DNA of 64,000 nucleotides, taken from NCBI RefSeq assembly GCF_034497705.1, contig NZ_JAXRUV010000003.1:1-64000 (forward strand), given 5' to 3'. Position numbers and translations under genes: made by a program. The stretch is from Marinococcus luteus_A (GTDB lineage: Bacteria; Bacillota; Bacilli; Bacillales; Marinococcaceae). Below, in pieces: positions 17,138 through 25,432 of the stretch (position 1 is the first letter of the stretch; each line of letters starts with the position of its first letter). The notes under the pieces are model-generated. The model was not told the origin of the DNA. It made no database searches and was given only the letters and a program-made list of their open reading frames with translations.

Positions 17138-18370
17138 CTATTCTGCCCATTCGCCGTTCCGGAATACAGGCTCTTTCGTACCGTCGGGGAGAATGCCGTC
17201 TATATTCATGTTTTCATTTCCAATCATAAAATCAACATGGATGATACTTGTGTTTAAACCAGCCTGTTCCTTTTCCTCTTTGTTCATCTCCGGGCCATTT
17301 TCCACATTAAAAGCATATGCACTGCCGAGCGCAATATGGTTGGAGGCATTCTCATCAAACAACGTATTGAAAAATAAAATGCCGGACTGTGAGATAGGGG
17401 AGCTGTGAGGAACGAGGGCTACCTCCCCAAGACGGGCGGCACCTTCATCTGAATTGATCAGGTGACGGAGAGTTTCTTCTCCTTCGCCGGCTTCCATATC
17501 CGTGACAGCACCGTTCTTGAAATGCAGCGTAAATCGGTCAATAACGCTGCCGCCGTAGTTCAATGGTTTAGTATTGGTTACGTGGCCGTTAACGAAATCC
17601 TTATGCGGAGCAGTAAATACTTCTTCTGTCGGCATATTCGGAATGAACGAAACGCCCGAAGTATTGGTACTGCCGCCGCCGGCCCAAACGTGTCCTTCCG
17701 GGAGGCCGATTTCAAGGTCTGTGCCTGGAGCAGTATAATGAAGTGATTTATATTTTTTAGCATTAAGCCAATCAACCTTAGCCCGCAGAATACGGTTGTG
17801 GTCGTCCCACGCCTGTACCGGGTCTTCTGTGTCCGCCCGCACAGCGCTGAAAATTCGTTCCCAAAGCAGATCGATAGCCCGGTCTTCTGGTTCGTCCGGG
17901 AAAACTTTTTTTGCCCATCCTGCAGAAGGGGTAGAAATCACAAGCCAGCTGACGCGGTCAGCCTGAATATAATCCCGGAACCCTTCCATGGCAGCACCGG
18001 CTGCGTTGTTCGCATTGGCAATTTTATCAGGGTCAACGCCCTTCAGAAGATCGGGATCGGTGGATTTGACCGTGATAAAAGCTGCTCCTTCACGGGCCAG
18101 CTGTTCCCTGCTTTCAGCACGCCAGGAAGGGAATTCATGAAAGGCTTCTTCGGGCGCTTTCTCGTATTTAATTTTCGTTAATTCATCGTCTGCCCATTCA
18201 GGGTAAACATGTTTTGCACCGGCATCGTATGCTGCCTCGGCCAGTCTTCTGACAAAAGGAGCAGCATCAATCGGAGCTGCGATAACTAAAGTCTGCCCCG
18301 GCTGGATATTAACCCCTTTTTCCACGGCAAGTTTTGCGTAGTTGTGAAGTTTTTGTTCGAACGTTTTCAT
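17138..18370 (-). CDS. ampS: Aminopeptidase, M29 family
   Basis: Cytosolic metallo-aminopeptidase with two metal ions. The 410-residue protein equals AmpS of B. subtilis in size. The M29 ligand segments are visible: MPTEEVFTAPH, GEVALVPHSSPIS, NTLFDENASNHIALG and IIHVDFMIG. The start at 18370 follows AAAGGAAG; a longer reading to 18424 lacks support. It leads the group ampS-pdxK-small ORF-acyP and is shielded from the upstream lemA-like gene by a terminator at 18502-18534. Confidence 0.93.
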   Translation of the reverse strand: MKTFEQKLHNYAKLAVEKGVNIQPGQTLVIAAPIDAAPFVRRLAEAAYDAGAKHVYPEWADDELTKIKYEKAPEEAFHEFPSWRAESREQLAREGAAFITVKSTDPDLLKGVDPDKIANANNAAGAAMEGFRDYIQADRVSWLVISTPSAGWAKKVFPDEPEDRAIDLLWERIFSAVRADTEDPVQAWDDHNRILRAKVDWLNAKKYKSLHYTAPGTDLEIGLPEGHVWAGGGSTNTSGVSFIPNMPTEEVFTAPHKDFVNGHVTNTKPLNYGGSVIDRFTLHFKNGAVTDMEAGEGEETLRHLINSDEGAARLGEVALVPHSSPISQSGILFFNTLFDENASNHIALGSAYAFNVENGPEMNKEEKEQAGLNTSIIHVDFMIGNENMNIDGILPDGTKEPVFRNGEWAE

Positions 18371-18501
18371 GTCTGAAGCTTCCTTTCTGATACAGTACTG
18401 GTTAGACGAAGACAGTGGTCTCAAATGTCTTTCATCATTATAACACGTGAGGATTCATCATTCTTTTGCCGTGTACTGCTTTTTTTAAACAGACTGAAGA
18501 T

Positions 18502-18534
18502 ATAAAAAAGCCCTGCCGGAATATCCGGGCAGGG
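18502..18534 (-). terminator. Terminator after the LemA-family gene
   Basis: CCCTGCCCGGA pairs with TCCGGCAGGG on the minus strand with one bulge, followed by a T run. Confidence 0.85.
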
Positions 18535-18710
18535 TACAAAAGGTATCGTACAGGTAAAGATGCATTCATCTAAGGAGAACCTGCCTGTTCAGAGTAGCAC
18601 AGAATGAATAATAGCCTAATGCCGATGAGAGCTTGTCTCCGCCTGTTTTCAGGGATAAGCGGAAAAGAAACAAACTCAACTCAAAAAATATAATTATATG
18701 CATATTTAAA
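18535..18710. other. Intergenic stretch without recognisable feature
   Basis: The gap between ampS and the LemA gene is 340 bases. Apart from the terminator at its ampS end and presumably the minus-strand ampS promoter, nothing is recognised here: no ORF with a ribosome-binding site, no repeat and no RNA motif. Confidence 0.5.
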
Positions 18711-19280
18711 TTATACAGACGTTTCCGCCTTTGTTTCAGCACTGCTCCCGGGAGCAGAACTCTGTCCTGGAAGAGGATTGCGGGTTTTAAAATGATGCAG
18801 CTCTGCTACAAACCTGACCGGAAACGATGATATTTTTGTATTGTATTTATCAATCGTATTATTGTAAACGCTTGAAGAATGAATGATCTTATTTTGCGCA
18901 TCGTCAAACTGCTCACGCATCGACTTCAGCTCGGACTGCAGCTGCCTATCATCAGGCATGGAAGCGTCAAACACCTCGTGAAGAGTGTCTTCAATGCGGG
19001 AGTTAATGTACAGCTGCTCTTGTCTGCTCGATTCCGGGGATAACGCTTCGCTTCTGTATTGTACTAGCGTTTCCAGTTCATCCTGCTTGTGACGCCATGC
19101 TTTTTGGGCAGATTCCACAAAGTCAGGAATTAAGTTCATCCGTCGGTGCAGTTGAAATTCCACCTGGGTCCAGGATTCTTCCACCCAGTTTAAATATTTT
19201 ATTAAGGCATTGTAGCCGATAATCCAGCTTATAATAGCAGTAACAATAACAATACCGAGAATGATACCGAATATACTCAT
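18711..19280 (-). CDS. LemA family protein
   Basis: 189 residues: an N-terminal span (about 3-23), then a long helical bundle with the LemA hallmarks YNALIKYLNWVEESW, LIPDFVESAQ and YNTKISSFPVRFVAELHHF, and a low-complexity Ser/Ala tail. LemA proteins have an N-out helix-bundle fold, but their function is not settled. Monocistronic. Confidence 0.85.
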   Translation of the reverse strand: MSIFGIILGIVIVTAIISWIIGYNALIKYLNWVEESWTQVEFQLHRRMNLIPDFVESAQKAWRHKQDELETLVQYRSEALSPESSRQEQLYINSRIEDTLHEVFDASMPDDRQLQSELKSMREQFDDAQNKIIHSSSVYNNTIDKYNTKISSFPVRFVAELHHFKTRNPLPGQSSAPGSSAETKAETSV

Positions 19281-19361
19281 ATCGCCGCCCTCCTTCTTTC
19301 GGGGTTTTTACTTAGATAATGGTAATTAGTATAGCATGTTTGTACCGTCAATTACACAGCC

Positions 19362-19985
19362 TTACTCACAAACACCTATCCTTTTTTTACAGAATTGAGA
19401 GTGATTTTCCAATACGTGTATTAAAAAATCAGCAGTGTTTCCTGTCGAGATCCGGGTGCCGTTTTCCGGCAGATAGTCTTTTTCATAGCGCCAGGAAGCA
19501 GTATTTTCTCCATCCGGCAGAAAAGTCGGACAGACAACGGTCCAGCAATAGGACGTCTCCTTAATGTATTCATAGGAGGCCTTATGATCCTCTGCGGCCA
19601 TAGTGCTCCGGCGTTTGGATTCTGACGACTCGAACCGGTAAAGGTGCGGTTCTGTCCGCGACTGAAGAATTCCGGCAGTTCCTACGGTAATTAAACGGGT
19701 AATGCTTAAGTCGTTCATTTCTTTCAATAAAAGAGGCGTGAAACTGCTCAATACGTTCTGTTTATCCGTGCCCAGGGCACTAACGACTACATCCGCGCCC
19801 TGCATTGTTTTTCTAATTTTCGCCTGATCCAGGGCATCGCCTTGTATCTGCTCCGCAGAAGCAGGGAGGCTGCCTGCTTTTTCCGGTGAGCGGACAAGTA
19901 TTTTTAATTCGTGTCCGGCAGCGTCAGCCATAGATGCAAATTGGGAACCGGTGCGGCCGGTTCCGCCAAATAAAGCTATTTTCAT
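19362..19985 (-). CDS. NAD(P)-binding oxidoreductase, atypical SDR (YwnB-like)
   Basis: 207 residues with the Rossmann motif GGTGRTGSQ directly at the N-terminus, a LVRSPEKA strand giving an Arg for NADP, and VVSALGTDK after the fourth strand. This is the pattern of atypical short-chain dehydrogenases related to biliverdin reductase B and NmrA-like proteins. The classical Tyr-x-x-x-Lys pair is not clear. The ATG at 19985 follows AAAGGAG; upstream extension to 20054 has none. Substrate unknown. It is divergent from the acyl-CoA-synthetase-like gene at 20090. Confidence 0.82.
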   Translation of the reverse strand: MKIALFGGTGRTGSQFASMADAAGHELKILVRSPEKAGSLPASAEQIQGDALDQAKIRKTMQGADVVVSALGTDKQNVLSSFTPLLLKEMNDLSITRLITVGTAGILQSRTEPHLYRFESSESKRRSTMAAEDHKASYEYIKETSYCWTVVCPTFLPDGENTASWRYEKDYLPENGTRISTGNTADFLIHVLENHSQFCKKRIGVCE

Positions 19986-20089
19986 TTGAAGCACTCCTTT
20001 TTGTTTCACATATCTAAAAGCTATGTAAAAATAGATATACACCCCTATTCCCATTCTATAAAAGGAAAAACGTCGGGAGGCTATGAGAG

Positions 20090-21889
20090 ATGCAGTGGAC
20101 TACGTGGGAACCCCCTATTGTTCAATGGAGAACTAACGCGCTTTATCACTGGACTAAAGCACTTGGACTGAGTGATACGGAAGAACTGAAAACACATGCC
20201 GCCATTGATGTTTCCTGGTTTTGGCAGCAGGCATCTAAACGACTTGAAACCCGGTGGTTCAAACGGTATAAGGAAGTGGTTGAGCTTTCGCAAGGAAGAC
20301 GGAAAGCTGGCTGGTTTTACAAAGGTAAAATGAATGCTGCAGAGCAGCTGACAAATAAATCAAAAGAAGTAATGGAGCAGACTGCTTTCATTGACGAAAG
20401 CGGAGAGTGGACATATGAGAGGCTGGCCGAGGAAGTGCAGGAAGCTGCAGGAAGGCTGAGAAAAGCCGGTGTGCAAAAGGGTGGACGGGCAGCTGTACTG
20501 GCCCGGGTTGATAAACAGTCGGCGGTGGTTTACATGGCATTGCTGTATATCGGTGCTGCTGCTGCTCCGTATAATCCCTGCTGGACAACGGCAATAGCTG
20601 ATGAGGCTCATGCGCAGTTCCAGCCGGAATGGCTCATTGTTGGTGCAGGGAGTTCTACGGCTGAAGCTGAAGAAAGGTTCAGTATGGAATCTTCGCAAAT
20701 TATTCAATTGAGCGGGGAGGTGTCCTCAAGACATAAGCAATGGGAAACTATGCCGGCTGGAAAGAAAAAGGAGAAGCCTGAAAAAACAGATGGAGCTGAT
20801 GCTGCACTTATCCTCTTTGGTGAGAGTCCGGGAGAGCCTGTACAGGGGTACGTCCTCAGTCATACCAGTTTGTTTATAAAGTCAGGAACCGAAATTGGTT
20901 TAGTATGGGACATCCGTCCCGGCGACCGAGTCTGGTGGCTCGCCCGGGAGTGGGGATTTGAGCAGCTGTTTGCTATGGTTGGAACGCTTGCAAATAACGG
21001 CCAATACGGCCTGTTTTCCTGGGACGATAAGAGCACTGATGCCGGCAGTACGATTGAAGCATATGGAATTACACATATCGGCGTGGATTCGCTGTCAGCC
21101 CAGACGGCTTCCTCCCAGACGCAAAGTAAGTGGAAGGAATACCATCTCCATTCGCTGCGATACGTACTGACGTGGGAAGCAGATTGGATGCGGCGTGACC
21201 TGCAATGGGTAATGGATGTATTAACCCGGGGGAGAATTCCGCTTTTAAAAGCCTTCGGGGGCGCGCATGCCTCTGGAATGATTATTGCAGATTTGCCTGA
21301 CCGCAGGGTGCATCCTGAAAAATACAACAGCCGTCTTCCAGGGATGGTGATGGATACCTGGGACAGCGAAGGATATGCGGTGCGTCATACTCCCGGCAGA
21401 GTAGTGGTAAAAAAACCATGGCCGAACAGCCTGGAGGTGATGGTTGATGGGCAGGTGCAGTACGACAGCTCTCCGTGGTCCTTGTGGAAAGACGTATGGG
21501 CCGACGACGGATTTTTAATAGCTGACGGAGAGTGGTATACGTATGCAGGGGAGTATTCAGACATTAATAAGGTGGAACAGCAGAATGTTTCTTTGCTGCC
21601 GCTTGAAAAATGGCTTGAGGGCATGGACTCAGTGGAAACGGCGCTTTTGCGCTGGAGCGGGGGAAGTGCGGAGGCGGTCATAGCGCCTGCTGAAGGCTGG
21701 AGCGGTACTATAGGCTGGAAGCAGGATCTTTCGGAAAGGTGGCTCGAAGCGCAAAAGTTTCCCTTGAAAAGCATACAAATAGTTTCAATACCTCCGGATA
21801 ATGTGAATAAACGGATATGGAGAAGTGCATTCAAACGCGGGAAATTCATCATAGAACGCGAGGAATTTATTTTTATCGAAGAGAAATAA
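20090..21889 (+). CDS. Degenerate acyl/acetyl-CoA synthetase-like (ANL superfamily) protein
   Basis: 599 residues laid out like acetyl-CoA synthetase: an N-terminal ACAS-like part with GWFYKGKMNAAEQL (73-86), a WTYERLAEEVQEAAGRLRKAGVQKGGRAAV strand-helix region, then an adenylation-like core. The catalytic motifs are altered. The P-loop expected as SGTTGxPKG is ILFGESPGEPVQG (241-253); the hinge region expected as GRxDD-x-IK reads YAGEYSDINKV (485-495); and the region of the catalytic Lys (PKTRSGK type) reads PPDNVNKRIW (568-577), with K574 the only lysine. The reading frame is intact, with no frameshift, so it looks like a maintained gene with another or lost activity. The leading ATG has GGGAGG upstream. 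Confidence 0.75.
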   Translation: MQWTTWEPPIVQWRTNALYHWTKALGLSDTEELKTHAAIDVSWFWQQASKRLETRWFKRYKEVVELSQGRRKAGWFYKGKMNAAEQLTNKSKEVMEQTAFIDESGEWTYERLAEEVQEAAGRLRKAGVQKGGRAAVLARVDKQSAVVYMALLYIGAAAAPYNPCWTTAIADEAHAQFQPEWLIVGAGSSTAEAEERFSMESSQIIQLSGEVSSRHKQWETMPAGKKKEKPEKTDGADAALILFGESPGEPVQGYVLSHTSLFIKSGTEIGLVWDIRPGDRVWWLAREWGFEQLFAMVGTLANNGQYGLFSWDDKSTDAGSTIEAYGITHIGVDSLSAQTASSQTQSKWKEYHLHSLRYVLTWEADWMRRDLQWVMDVLTRGRIPLLKAFGGAHASGMIIADLPDRRVHPEKYNSRLPGMVMDTWDSEGYAVRHTPGRVVVKKPWPNSLEVMVDGQVQYDSSPWSLWKDVWADDGFLIADGEWYTYAGEYSDINKVEQQNVSLLPLEKWLEGMDSVETALLRWSGGSAEAVIAPAEGWSGTIGWKQDLSERWLEAQKFPLKSIQIVSIPPDNVNKRIWRSAFKRGKFIIEREEFIFIEEK

Positions 21890-21927
21890 CGTTTAACTAA
21901 TAGACGACTGCCAAAGGAGCAATCACC

Positions 21928-23067
21928 ATGAACGCAGTTATTACAATTATCATTATGATCGCTATTGGGGCAGCCATCGGGGGAGTAACGAATTCACTTG
22001 CGATCCGGATGCTGTTCAGGCCGTATAAGCCAGTGTACATAGGCTCTGTACGGGTGCCGTTCACCCCGGGGCTGATCCCAAAAAGACGTAATGAGCTCGC
22101 CGGGCAGCTCGGACGGGTCGTTACAGACCATCTGTTGACCCCGGAAGGCCTGCAGACAAAAATCCGCAGCGACATGTTTTCCCGCCAGCTAAATGACTGG
22201 GTCACATTGGAGATGAAAGAGTATCTTTATTCTGAGAAAAGCTTATCCGATTATGTGGAGAAATGGACAGGGCTGAGCGATGTTCGCGGCTTTCTCCGCG
22301 AAACGTTAAGAGAAACGCTCGACATAAAATGGGAAGAGGCTAAGCACCGTCATGCTGATACTCCAATTAAAGAACTGCTGCCCCCAGGAGCGGTCCGTCA
22401 ATCGGAAGTGATGACTAAAGAGCTTACACAGCTAATAATGGTGAAGGCCGGTGATTATTTTCGGTCAAGTGCAGGCAAGCAGCAGCTGGCGCTTTTGCTC
22501 GAACGTTTTTTAGAAGGTAAAGGCTCGATGATGAACTTTTTTGGTACAATGATCGGTAATGACCGGCTCGTTGACCGTATTCAACCAGAGGTACTCCGTT
22601 TTTTTGAAGACCCTGGAACAGAAAAAATGATTTCCGGACTGCTGCAGCAGGAGCGAAAAGCGCTGTTTGAAAAACCGGCAGCGGCGGCTTTTGCCTATGT
22701 GGATTCCCGGGCAGCGGTGGATTACATTGTGGAAACAGTTGATAAACATGTACCCGTGATGGAGAGGCTCGAGCAGCCTTTAAAGGAATGGGCTCCCGCA
22801 TATGAGACGAAATTGCTGGAGGAGTGGATTCCAAAAGCAGTAAAAAAAGGCCAGGGCTCCATTGCGAAGAGACTTCCGAATTTGTTTGAACAGCTTCATC
22901 TTCATGATGTAGTTAAAGAGCAGGTGGATACGTTTTCGACAGACCGGATGGAAGCTATGCTGCTTACAATTTCCGGAAGGGAGTTTAAGCTGATCACATA
23001 TCTGGGGGCACTGATTGGCGGTTTTGTAGGCTGTGTACAGGGAATAGTTGTGCTGTGGATAGTGTGA
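21928..23067 (+). CDS. yheB: DUF445 family membrane protein YheB
   Basis: 379 residues with an N-terminal span (about 3-25) containing GAAIGGVTNSLAIRMLFRPYKP and the conserved PFTPGLIPKRRNELAGQLGRVV, a long helical middle, and a C-terminal span YLGALIGGFVGCVQGIVVLW that mirrors the first. This is the layout of DUF445/YheB proteins, whose function is unknown. Followed closely by yheA, as in B. subtilis. Confidence 0.9.
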   Translation: MNAVITIIIMIAIGAAIGGVTNSLAIRMLFRPYKPVYIGSVRVPFTPGLIPKRRNELAGQLGRVVTDHLLTPEGLQTKIRSDMFSRQLNDWVTLEMKEYLYSEKSLSDYVEKWTGLSDVRGFLRETLRETLDIKWEEAKHRHADTPIKELLPPGAVRQSEVMTKELTQLIMVKAGDYFRSSAGKQQLALLLERFLEGKGSMMNFFGTMIGNDRLVDRIQPEVLRFFEDPGTEKMISGLLQQERKALFEKPAAAAFAYVDSRAAVDYIVETVDKHVPVMERLEQPLKEWAPAYETKLLEEWIPKAVKKGQGSIAKRLPNLFEQLHLHDVVKEQVDTFSTDRMEAMLLTISGREFKLITYLGALIGGFVGCVQGIVVLWIV

Positions 23068-23160
23068 ATAAAAAAATGCCATTGATTCTTCCGGAATGGA
23101 TGAATTCTGCTGGCGGTTCATGTTATGCTCATACAGACAATCTTAAAGGAGGACTTATAT

Positions 23161-23526
23161 ATGTCCAATATTCATGACAAGGCTTACGAATTATCAGGTG
23201 CGCTTCGTGACAGCGAAGAATTCCAGCAACTTAAAGAGCTTCATAACGAAGTAGAGCAGGACGAAGTCGCAAAGCGTATGCTCGATAACTTCCGCAATGT
23301 ACAGCTTGAACTGCAGCAAAAACAAATGCAGGGAGAGCAGCCTTCGGAAGAAGAAATTACTCAGGCTCAAAAACAGTTTGAAATGGTGCAGCAGCACGAA
23401 GTTATTTCGAAGCTGATGCAGCAGGAGCAGCAGCTCAGCACAGTCATTTCTGACTTGAATAAAATTATTACGGAGCCGCTTGAAGAACTCTACGGTGTAC
23501 CGGAAGAGAATAACGGCCAGCAGTAA
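23161..23526 (+). CDS. yheA: YlbF/YmcA family protein YheA
   Basis: 121-residue all-helical protein, rich in Gln and Glu, of the YlbF/YmcA/YheA family. B. subtilis relatives YlbF and YmcA act with YaaT in RNase Y control, but YheA itself is not assigned. The ATG at 23161 follows AAAGGAGG; in-frame extension upstream has no site. A terminator follows directly. Confidence 0.9.
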   Translation: MSNIHDKAYELSGALRDSEEFQQLKELHNEVEQDEVAKRMLDNFRNVQLELQQKQMQGEQPSEEEITQAQKQFEMVQQHEVISKLMQQEQQLSTVISDLNKIITEPLEELYGVPEENNGQQ

Positions 23527-23530
23527 TAAC

Positions 23531-23562
23531 AAAAACTTTCCCCGCCATGGGGAAAGTTTTTT
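23531..23562 (+). terminator. Terminator after yheA
   Basis: AAAAACTTTCCCC with its complement around a 5-base loop GCCAT, ending in six T. Confidence 0.93.
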
Positions 23563-23596
23563 ATTTGCCTTCTCGTTATAGATTCTGGCTGAAACG

Positions 23597-23605
23597 TGCT
23601 ACAAT
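23597..23605 (+). promoter_or_regulatory. Extended -10 promoter of the transglycosylase-peptide-yidC operon
   Basis: TGCTACAAT is an extended -10 element in the only gap between the yheA terminator and the GTG start at 23660. No good -35 box is seen. It would drive the three tightly packed genes up to yidC. Confidence 0.5.
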
Positions 23606-23659
23606 AAATATGGCGGTATTCGTCTTTAGCCACTAGTTATGTTAACAGGAGGGGACGCT

Positions 23660-24316
23660 GTGCGCCCGCAGACCAAGCGTTATCGATACGTTTACTTAAT
23701 TACAGCAGTGACAGCTCTACTCACAGCAGCTATTGTTTTTATTGCCTCATCAGTGCAGGACGGGAGCACACCGACATACAATTCTCAGGAAGACTTTGCG
23801 GAAAATGAAGTTCCAAAAGAATATATTTCTGTTTACAAACAGGCGGGAGAAGATTATGATATTCCGTGGACCCTATTAGCAGCGGTTCATCGGGTGGAAA
23901 CTGTTTTTTCCACGATGGAAAACCTGGAAAGCCCGGTTGGAGCGATAGGACATATGCAGTTTATGCCATGCACATTTGTAGGATGGAATTATCCAGGCTG
24001 CGGTGGAAATGGCAGTACTGATATACCGGAACAGGAATTAACCGATCCGGAAACGATTAATGAATACGGCGGCTACGGTGTTGACGCTGACGGCGATGGC
24101 ACAGCCGATCCATATGTTCTTGAAGATGCGGTTTACTCGGCAGCGAACTTTCTTGCGTCTAACGGAGCAGCGGGCGGTGAGGTGCGGCCGGCAATATATC
24201 AATATAACCAGGCGGACTGGTATGTAGACGATATTCTTAATTATTACAACACATATGATGAAGAAGTGGAACTGGTAAGTCTTGAAGAAAATCGCTTAGC
24301 AGAGGAGGGGGGATAA
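23660..24316 (+). CDS. Lytic transglycosylase domain protein, membrane anchored
   Basis: 218 residues: a signal anchor (about 10-30), then an SLT-type domain. Seen are IPWTLLAAVHRVET with the presumed catalytic Glu, SPVGAIGHMQFMP (the family G-x-MQ-x-MP motif) and GGYGVDADGDGTADPYVLEDAVYSAANFL, a Ca-loop-like stretch. It should cleave peptidoglycan glycan strands at the outer face of the membrane. The GTG at 23660 follows AGGAGGGG; the ATG seven codons upstream lies before that site. The stop is separated by one base from the start of the next ORF. Confidence 0.86.
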   Translation: MRPQTKRYRYVYLITAVTALLTAAIVFIASSVQDGSTPTYNSQEDFAENEVPKEYISVYKQAGEDYDIPWTLLAAVHRVETVFSTMENLESPVGAIGHMQFMPCTFVGWNYPGCGGNGSTDIPEQELTDPETINEYGGYGVDADGDGTADPYVLEDAVYSAANFLASNGAAGGEVRPAIYQYNQADWYVDDILNYYNTYDEEVELVSLEENRLAEEGG

Positions 24317-24317
24317 G

Positions 24318-24587
24318 TTGTTTTTTATTGAAACGTTCGCAGAAATAAACTGGGTGGAATGGCTGCTTCTTGTAAGCGTGCTCATTACAACACTTTGGAT
24401 CGTCAGCCAGCATCTTACGAGTACGAATGCTTATTCCCTCCATCATGAGGAAGCAAATGTCTGCTATGACGATTACAGCCGGGTGCCGGAAATGGCTGCT
24501 CTTCGCTTTGTTACTGTACAAAAGAAGATCCCGGACCGCTCAGACAGCAGGCATGATGATGAAGACTCTTCTTATTTTTCATCATAA
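24318..24587 (+). CDS. Candidate MifM-like regulatory nascent peptide (yidC leader ORF)
   Basis: 89 residues starting at a TTG behind GGAGGGG, coupled by a 1-base gap to the transglycosylase gene. The N-terminus is acidic (E5, E9, E14), followed by one membrane span (about 12-30), a hydrophilic segment, and a C-terminal end with an acidic cluster D80-D81-E82-D83 and then SSYFSS. I see no homology to an enzyme family. Position, size, one N-terminal span and the terminal acidic cluster agree with B. subtilis MifM, the arrest peptide that senses membrane insertion and controls yidC2. Codons 83-89 lie in the 5' arm of a hairpin that hides the yidC ribosome-binding site. The role is inferred from this layout. 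Confidence 0.72.
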   Translation: MFFIETFAEINWVEWLLLVSVLITTLWIVSQHLTSTNAYSLHHEEANVCYDDYSRVPEMAALRFVTVQKKIPDRSDSRHDDEDSSYFSS

Positions 24588-24615
24588 ATTTAAAGCATGA
24601 AAAATAAGAAGGAGT
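24565..24615 (+). promoter_or_regulatory. Hairpin sequestering the yidC ribosome-binding site
   Basis: CTTCTTATTTTTCAT (24568-24582) pairs perfectly with ATGAAAAATAAGAAG (24597-24611). With one bulged G the stem grows to 18 pairs (24565-24582 with 24597-24615) and covers the whole AAGGAG site (24609-24614) of yidC. The 14-base loop is 24583-24596. The 5' arm is within the last codons of the upstream ORF, so a ribosome paused near codons 80-83 would block the stem and free the site. No T run follows, so it is not a terminator. Confidence 0.88.
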
Positions 24616-24622
24616 GAATGTA

Positions 24623-25387
24623 GTGAATAGTAAGTGGAAATTAATAGCAATGCTAAGTATTTTAATGCTGGTGCTCGCCGGTTGTGGAGGCGAACAGGAA
24701 GCTATATCAGAAGACAGTGAGGGAATTTGGAATCGTTTCTTTGTATACCCGTTTTCATGGCTTTTAATCACGATCGCCCAATTTTTTAATGGGGACTATG
24801 GTCTTTCAATTATTGTAGTGACGATTATCATCCGTATTGTGCTGCTTCCATTATTTATAAAACAGCAGAACAGCGCGGTGGCGATGAAACGGCTGCAGCC
24901 GAGAATGAAAGAGCTGCAGGAAAAATACAGCTCTAAAAACCAGGCGGAAGCACAGAAGCTTCAGCAGGAGATGATGAAGCTGTACCGGGATGAAGGCGTA
25001 AACCCAATGATGGGTTGTCTGCCTATTCTGCTGCAGATGCCGATTTTAATGGCTTTTTATTTCGCCATTCAGCGGACAGAAGAGCTCGCAGCCCACAGCT
25101 TCTTATGGGTAGACCTTGGAGAGCCGGATCCATTTTTCATCTTCCCGATCCTCGCCGGGCTAATGATGTTTTTGCAAACAAAAATCACGGCGAAGGATAT
25201 GCCTGAAAACATGCGACCAATTATGATGCTGATGCCGGTGATGATGATTGTAGCCGGAATCTTTCTGCCGTCTGCCCTTTCTCTTTACTGGGCGACAGGC
25301 GGTGTGTTTATGATTTTCCAAACCCTCGTGTTCACTAAGCGCAAAGAAAAACTGGAACAGAGCCAGCAGGAAAAAACTACAACGTAA
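24623..25387 (+). CDS. yidC: Membrane protein insertase YidC (Oxa1/SpoIIIJ/YqjG type), lipoprotein
   Basis: Inserts proteins into the membrane, alone or with SecYEG. The 254-residue protein has a lipobox LVLAGC (Cys21) and the five spans of the Gram-positive Oxa1 group, the conserved Arg in IIIRIVLLPLF in the first span after the lipobox, a charged cytoplasmic hairpin (MKELQEKYSSK...) and GCLPILLQMPILMAFY. The gene is not beside rnpA/rpmH and has a peptide ORF upstream, so it is probably the second, regulated copy (YidC2/YqjG). The GTG at 24623 is 8 bases from AAGGAG; a GTG at 24614 overlaps that site and is rejected. Confidence 0.95.
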   Translation: MNSKWKLIAMLSILMLVLAGCGGEQEAISEDSEGIWNRFFVYPFSWLLITIAQFFNGDYGLSIIVVTIIIRIVLLPLFIKQQNSAVAMKRLQPRMKELQEKYSSKNQAEAQKLQQEMMKLYRDEGVNPMMGCLPILLQMPILMAFYFAIQRTEELAAHSFLWVDLGEPDPFFIFPILAGLMMFLQTKITAKDMPENMRPIMMLMPVMMIVAGIFLPSALSLYWATGGVFMIFQTLVFTKRKEKLEQSQQEKTTT

Positions 25388-25396
25388 CCACGAAGA

Positions 25397-25432
25397 AAAG
25401 CCGCCTGCAGGTAAGCAGTGCGGCTTTCTTTA
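25397..25432 (+). terminator. Terminator after yidC
   Basis: AAAGCCGCCTGC pairs with GCAGTGCGGCTTT with one bulge, followed by CTTTAT. Confidence 0.8.

Noticed and set aside
20860..21852. Two 155-codon minus-strand ORFs within the acyl-CoA-synthetase-like gene
   Set aside because: The plus frame shows the family layout over its whole length; the minus readings show no motif and no start signals.
24565..24615. Hairpin read as an intrinsic terminator between the small ORF and yidC
   Set aside because: No T run follows; the 3' arm is the ribosome-binding site and a GTG start stands 8 bases on, so translational control fits better.
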